This document shows, in pieces, positions 5,478 to 7,952 of a stretch of DNA of 7,952 nucleotides (position 1 is the stretch's first letter; every line of letters begins with the position of its first letter). Source of the DNA: Coleofasciculus sp. S288 (lineage in GTDB: Bacteria > Cyanobacteriota > Cyanobacteriia > Cyanobacteriales > Coleofasciculaceae); contig JAIUYC010000133.1 of assembly GCA_020216575.1 (NCBI GenBank), forward strand, positions 1-7,952, in the 5' to 3' direction. The notes beneath the pieces were generated by a model, which was given only the letters and a program-made list of their open reading frames with translations, was not told the DNA's origin and made no database searches. The position numbers and the translations under genes were made by a program.

Positions 5478-6908
5478 ATGTCCCAGAAAAACGAAACTAC
5501 GCTTCTTGTGCTTTCTTTCGCCGTCACCCTCGCTCTGTTGGCGGCTGGCTCGTGGTGGTTCACCAGCCATAGCGGTAAAAATCTAGGCACGTTGACGGGA
5601 AGCCAGACGCCCACATCAACGACATCGTCTGACGCCCGGGTATCGCGAAATCAGCCTGTTCAAGAGCGTATTAGTGCAGGGGAAAGGCTTTTAATTCCCT
5701 CACAAACAACGCCTGAGAAACAAGCTGCTGCCGAGGCGACCGCTGCTGGCGATTATCAGGGGGCTGTCTCCAATCTGGAAGCATCTCTACAACGCGCTCA
5801 AAATGACCCAGAAGCGCTAATTTACCTCAACAATGCTCGTATTGGTAACCAAACCTCCTTCACGATTGCGGCATCTGTTCCAATTGGCAGTGACGAGGAT
5901 GTTGCTAAAGAACTCCTCCGGGGTGTTGCTCAAGCTCAAAATGAGGTGAACCAAGCGGGTGGGGTTCAGGGGGTTCCCTTAAAAGTTCTGATTGCTAATG
6001 ATGACGACAATCCAGACGTGGCTGAACAAGTGGCAAAATACTTAGTAGACAACTCAAATGCATTAGGCGTGATCGGGAATTTCGGCAGTGATGTGACGCT
6101 TGCGGCGGGGAAAGTTTACCAACAGGGTCAATTGGTACTAATTTCACCCACAAGTACCTCGGTGCAACTGTCAGGGGCTGGCAGTTATATCTTTCGCACC
6201 GTACCGAGCGATCGCTTTGCTGGGAATGCTCTCTCCCGTTACATGCTCGAAACGTTGAAGAAAAAAAAGGCGGCGGTATTCTTCAATTCTGAGAGTAACT
6301 ATAGCAAATCCCTCAAAGATGTATTTACAACTGACCTATTGGGGAATGGGGGAGAGGTAATCGCTGAATTTGACTTCAAAGGTCCCAACTTTAATGTTGC
6401 TGATGCCGTTCAACAGGCAATTGACCAAAATGCCGAAGTGCTGATGCTCGCTCCCAATTCAGCCGTCCTCGATCAAGCGTTACAAGTCGTGCAGGTGAAT
6501 GAGAAACGCCTGCCCATGGTAGCGGGTGACAGTGCCTATAGCCCTAAAACCTTACAGGTGGGTCGAGGTAACGCCGTAGACATGGTGGTAGCAGTCCCTT
6601 GGCATATTCTAGGAAACCCCCAGGCTGAGTTTCCCAAAGCCGCCAATCAACTTTGGGGAGGTGAGGTGAACTGGCGCACGGCAATGGCTTATGATGCAGC
6701 AAAAGCCCTGATTGGCGGAATCGAGCGCAATCCCAGCCGCATTGGTGTTCAACAAGCGCTTTCTACGCCAGCTTTTTCTGTGAATGGTGCTGCCGCTCCG
6801 ATTCGATTTTTACCCTCTGGCGATCGCAATCAGCCAGTGCAGTTAGTGACAATTCAAGCGGGTACTCGTACTAATCTTCCTTACGAATTTGTCCCAGTCT
6901 CCAAGTAA
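5478..6908 (+). CDS. LivK-type (Peripla_BP_6) solute-binding protein with membrane anchor and TPR-like segment
   Basis: A 476-residue protein related to binding proteins of branched-chain amino acid/amide ABC transporters. An N-terminal hydrophobic segment (about 8-28) looks like a signal anchor; the protein contains no cysteine at all, so it cannot be a lipoprotein. A Ser/Thr-rich linker and a TPR-like helical pair (about 77-122, AAGDYQGAVSNLEASL and NDPEALIYLNNARIG) precede the type I periplasmic binding fold (about 127-460), with typical stretches VPIGSD, LRGVAQAQNEVNQAGG, VIGNFGSDVTLAA, ISPTSTSV, FRTVPSD and MAYDAAKALI. No permease or ATPase gene is nearby. It starts 33 bp after the kinase stop and probably shares its transcript, so a ligand-sensing role beside the kinase is plausible (inference). 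The ligand is unknown; simple transport with unlinked permease genes is the alternative. Confidence 0.9.
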   Translation: MSQKNETTLLVLSFAVTLALLAAGSWWFTSHSGKNLGTLTGSQTPTSTTSSDARVSRNQPVQERISAGERLLIPSQTTPEKQAAAEATAAGDYQGAVSNLEASLQRAQNDPEALIYLNNARIGNQTSFTIAASVPIGSDEDVAKELLRGVAQAQNEVNQAGGVQGVPLKVLIANDDDNPDVAEQVAKYLVDNSNALGVIGNFGSDVTLAAGKVYQQGQLVLISPTSTSVQLSGAGSYIFRTVPSDRFAGNALSRYMLETLKKKKAAVFFNSESNYSKSLKDVFTTDLLGNGGEVIAEFDFKGPNFNVADAVQQAIDQNAEVLMLAPNSAVLDQALQVVQVNEKRLPMVAGDSAYSPKTLQVGRGNAVDMVVAVPWHILGNPQAEFPKAANQLWGGEVNWRTAMAYDAAKALIGGIERNPSRIGVQQALSTPAFSVNGAAAPIRFLPSGDRNQPVQLVTIQAGTRTNLPYEFVPVSK

Positions 6909-6974
6909 ATCTTGTTAAGTAGGTAGGCACAAATAAACGCAGGTATATCAACAAATGTTAAGAGCCTAAAACCC

Positions 6975-6984
6975 TCTTCTATCC
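6975..6984. repeat. 10-bp target-site duplication, left copy
   Basis: TCTTCTATCC directly abuts the left terminal inverted repeat and is identical to 7089-7098. The match stops exactly at the element's ends on both sides. Confidence 0.75.
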
Positions 6985-7088
6985 CAATACTGCTCGGATA
7001 AGGCTGTTTTCTCTTCCCCAGCTCCCCCAGCTCCCCCAGCTCCCCCTGCTTGCCTCGATGGATAACCTTCGTTAACCGAGCAGTATTG
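6985..7088. mobile_element. MITE-like non-autonomous element, 104 bp
   Basis: The ends are perfect 13-bp inverted repeats, CAATACTGCTCGG at 6985-6997 and its reverse complement at 7076-7088. The element is flanked immediately on both sides by an identical 10-bp direct repeat TCTTCTATCC (6975-6984 and 7089-7098), as expected for a target-site duplication. It encodes no transposase and carries three 9-bp tandem repeats inside. A 10-bp duplication fits some IS4-related families, but the parent element cannot be named from this window. Intact ends and duplication suggest a fairly recent insertion. Confidence 0.8.
7019..7045. repeat. Three 9-bp CAGCTCCCC tandem repeats
   Basis: Exact units lie at 7019-7027, 7028-7036 and 7037-7045, inside the MITE-like element. 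The strongly C-rich top strand contrasts with the AT-rich surroundings. The unit length (9) differs from the 7-bp units of copies A and B, so this is a separate repeat. Confidence 0.85.
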
Positions 7089-7098
7089 TCTTCTATCC
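7089..7098. repeat. 10-bp target-site duplication, right copy
   Basis: TCTTCTATCC directly abuts the right terminal inverted repeat. It runs into pyrimidine-rich degenerate heptamers, so the pre-insertion target was probably a low-complexity tract. Confidence 0.75.
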
Positions 7099-7191
7099 TG
7101 TCTTCTGCCCTCTGCCTTGCCTCAACGACAAATATTAATGCTCATCTACTTCACTCTTCACCTTCTTAAGCAAGTCATAACATAAGCACGG

Positions 7192-7216
7192 CATAATTGG
7201 ATTATGGGATTCCCAT
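7192..7216. promoter_or_regulatory. Two overlapping dyads just upstream of the PstS-like gene
   Basis: CATAAT-TGG-ATTATG (7192-7206) overlaps ATGGGA-T-TCCCAT (7204-7216), which ends six bases before the start codon. CATAAT also matches a -10 box at 5 of 6 positions. A regulator bound here could cover both promoter and translation start, or the RNA form could hide the ribosome-binding region. Confidence 0.35.
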
Positions 7217-7222
7217 CTCGCT

Positions 7223-7952
7223 ATGTCCTTGCGCAACCCCTTTAAAGAATTAACGCTTTTAGCCCTAACCATTTTAGGAACTTTGGCACTGTTGGGCGGC
7301 GTTTTATTGGCGTATAACCGTCTTTTTGCAGGCAGTTCTAGTTCGGGACTTAATTCAGATAATCCACTCAAACCATCGAGCTGTGAAAGCTTTACTAAAG
7401 AGCAGAACGTTCCAACCGGACTGTTTAACTACGGCGGTAGCACAACTTGGGCACCGATTCGGCGAGATGTAGACCCAGTTTTGCAAAGCATTTGTCCTCA
7501 ATTTCAGTTGCGCTACACTGAACACCCCACTAGAACCCCTGGTTCTGGTACTGGCATACAGATGGTGTTAGAAAATCAATTGGATTTTTCTCAATCATCT
7601 CGCCCGCTGAAACCTGAAGAGCAACAGCTAGCTGAACAAAAGGGGTTTACTCTTGAAGAGATTCCGGTGGCGATTGATGGAATTGCGATCGCTGTTAATC
7701 CCAAGCTAGACGTTCCAGGCATTAGTGTAGACCAGCTCAGGGAAATTTACACGGGTCAGATTACCAACTGGAATCAAGTTGGTGGTCCAGACCTCAACAT
7801 TACACCCTTCTCTCGTCGCAAGGAAGATGGCGGTACGGTGGAATTCTTTGTGGACAATGTCTTAGATAAAGAGGACTTTGGCGACAATGTCGAGATGGTC
7901 TACTCCACAACTGAAGCATTGCGACAAGTGGCAGAGACACCGGCTGGCATTT
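7223..7952 (+). CDS. PstS-like (PBP_like_2) solute-binding protein, 3' end beyond the window
   Basis: A phosphate-binding-protein-like gene; 243 residues are visible, with no stop before the right edge. An N-terminal hydrophobic segment (about 11-31) without a lipobox suggests a membrane-anchored extracytoplasmic protein. Recognisable PstS-type elements are FNYGGSTTWAPIR (68-80), TPGSGTGIQ (105-113), DFSQSSRPL (121-129), the LREIYTGQITNWNQVGG segment (172-188) and RRKEDGGT (198-205), where PstS has its Arg and Ser/Gly-Thr ligand contacts. C54 and C91 could form a disulfide. The first ATG, at 7223, starts the hydrophobic leader; an ATG at 7204 is out of frame. No pstC, pstA or pstB is in view. 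It follows the kinase and LivK-type genes on the same strand after a 314-bp gap containing a mobile element, so it may have its own promoter. Whether it binds phosphate or another oxyanion is unknown. Confidence 0.88.
   Translation, partial: MSLRNPFKELTLLALTILGTLALLGGVLLAYNRLFAGSSSSGLNSDNPLKPSSCESFTKEQNVPTGLFNYGGSTTWAPIRRDVDPVLQSICPQFQLRYTEHPTRTPGSGTGIQMVLENQLDFSQSSRPLKPEEQQLAEQKGFTLEEIPVAIDGIAIAVNPKLDVPGISVDQLREIYTGQITNWNQVGGPDLNITPFSRRKEDGGTVEFFVDNVLDKEDFGDNVEMVYSTTEALRQVAETPAGI

Larger units (their letters stand above)
6909..7222. other. Spacer between the two solute-binding protein genes
   Basis: This 314-bp stretch has no convincing gene. It holds a 104-bp MITE-like element with its target duplication (6975-7098), degenerate heptamers after it (TTCTGCC 7103-7109, CTCTGCC 7110-7116), and two overlapping dyads just before the next start codon. 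No strong intrinsic terminator is visible after the LivK-type gene, so read-through into the next gene cannot be excluded. Confidence 0.6.

Noticed and set aside
6960..6978. AAGAG/CTCTT hairpin as terminator for the LivK-type gene
   Set aside because: The stem is only five pairs with a 9-base loop and no U-tract follows.
7135..7371. Reverse-strand open frame of 78 codons
   Set aside because: It overlaps the start of the PstS-like gene in antisense and shows no recognisable domain; the plus-strand frame has clear family motifs.

Overview
The window looks like a chromosomal stretch from a cyanobacterium, probably a filamentous or mat-forming lineage. The evidence is eleven exact copies of the HIP1 octamer GCGATCGC (about 0.1 expected by chance), all inside genes; a moderate GC content; weak or absent Shine-Dalgarno sequences; short tandem repeats between genes; and protein families typical of cyanobacteria (Cys4-headed Ser/Thr kinase, DnaJ-TPR-membrane fusion, solitary HdrB-like protein). 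The species cannot be fixed from the sequence alone.

Layout: (1) 47-724, minus: an OmpR/PhoB-type response regulator, its stop codon lying inside a repeat of CTGACTC heptamers. (2) 725-1108: an AT-rich divergent control region with several dyads and a phased array of TTGTAA half-sites. (3) 1109-2419, plus: J domain, four TPRs and a multi-pass membrane tail in one protein. (4) 2420-2601: a convergent spacer with a second copy of the heptamer repeat and palindromes. (5) 2602-3510, minus: an HdrB/SdhC-like protein with two complete CCG cysteine domains. (6) 3511-3926: a divergent spacer with a likely minus-strand promoter whose -35 box sits in a long imperfect dyad, plus further inverted and direct repeats. 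(7) 3927-5444 and 5478-6908, plus: a membrane-anchored Ser/Thr kinase and, 33 bp later, a membrane-anchored LivK-type solute-binding protein, probably one operon. (8) 6909-7222: a spacer holding a 104-bp MITE-like element with perfect 13-bp terminal inverted repeats and an exact 10-bp target duplication. (9) 7223 to the right edge, plus: a PstS-like solute-binding protein, truncated by the window.

How the genes may work together: the most suggestive part is 3927-7952, where a kinase with membrane helices is followed by two different solute-binding proteins, each with an N-terminal membrane segment and no lipobox, and with no permease or ATPase gene in view. One reading is a receptor-like arrangement in which the binding proteins sense extracytoplasmic solutes and the kinase signals inside; this is inference. 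The response regulator, the DnaJ fusion and the HdrB-like gene appear to be separately transcribed. No tRNA, rRNA, CRISPR array, complete insertion sequence or phage gene was seen.
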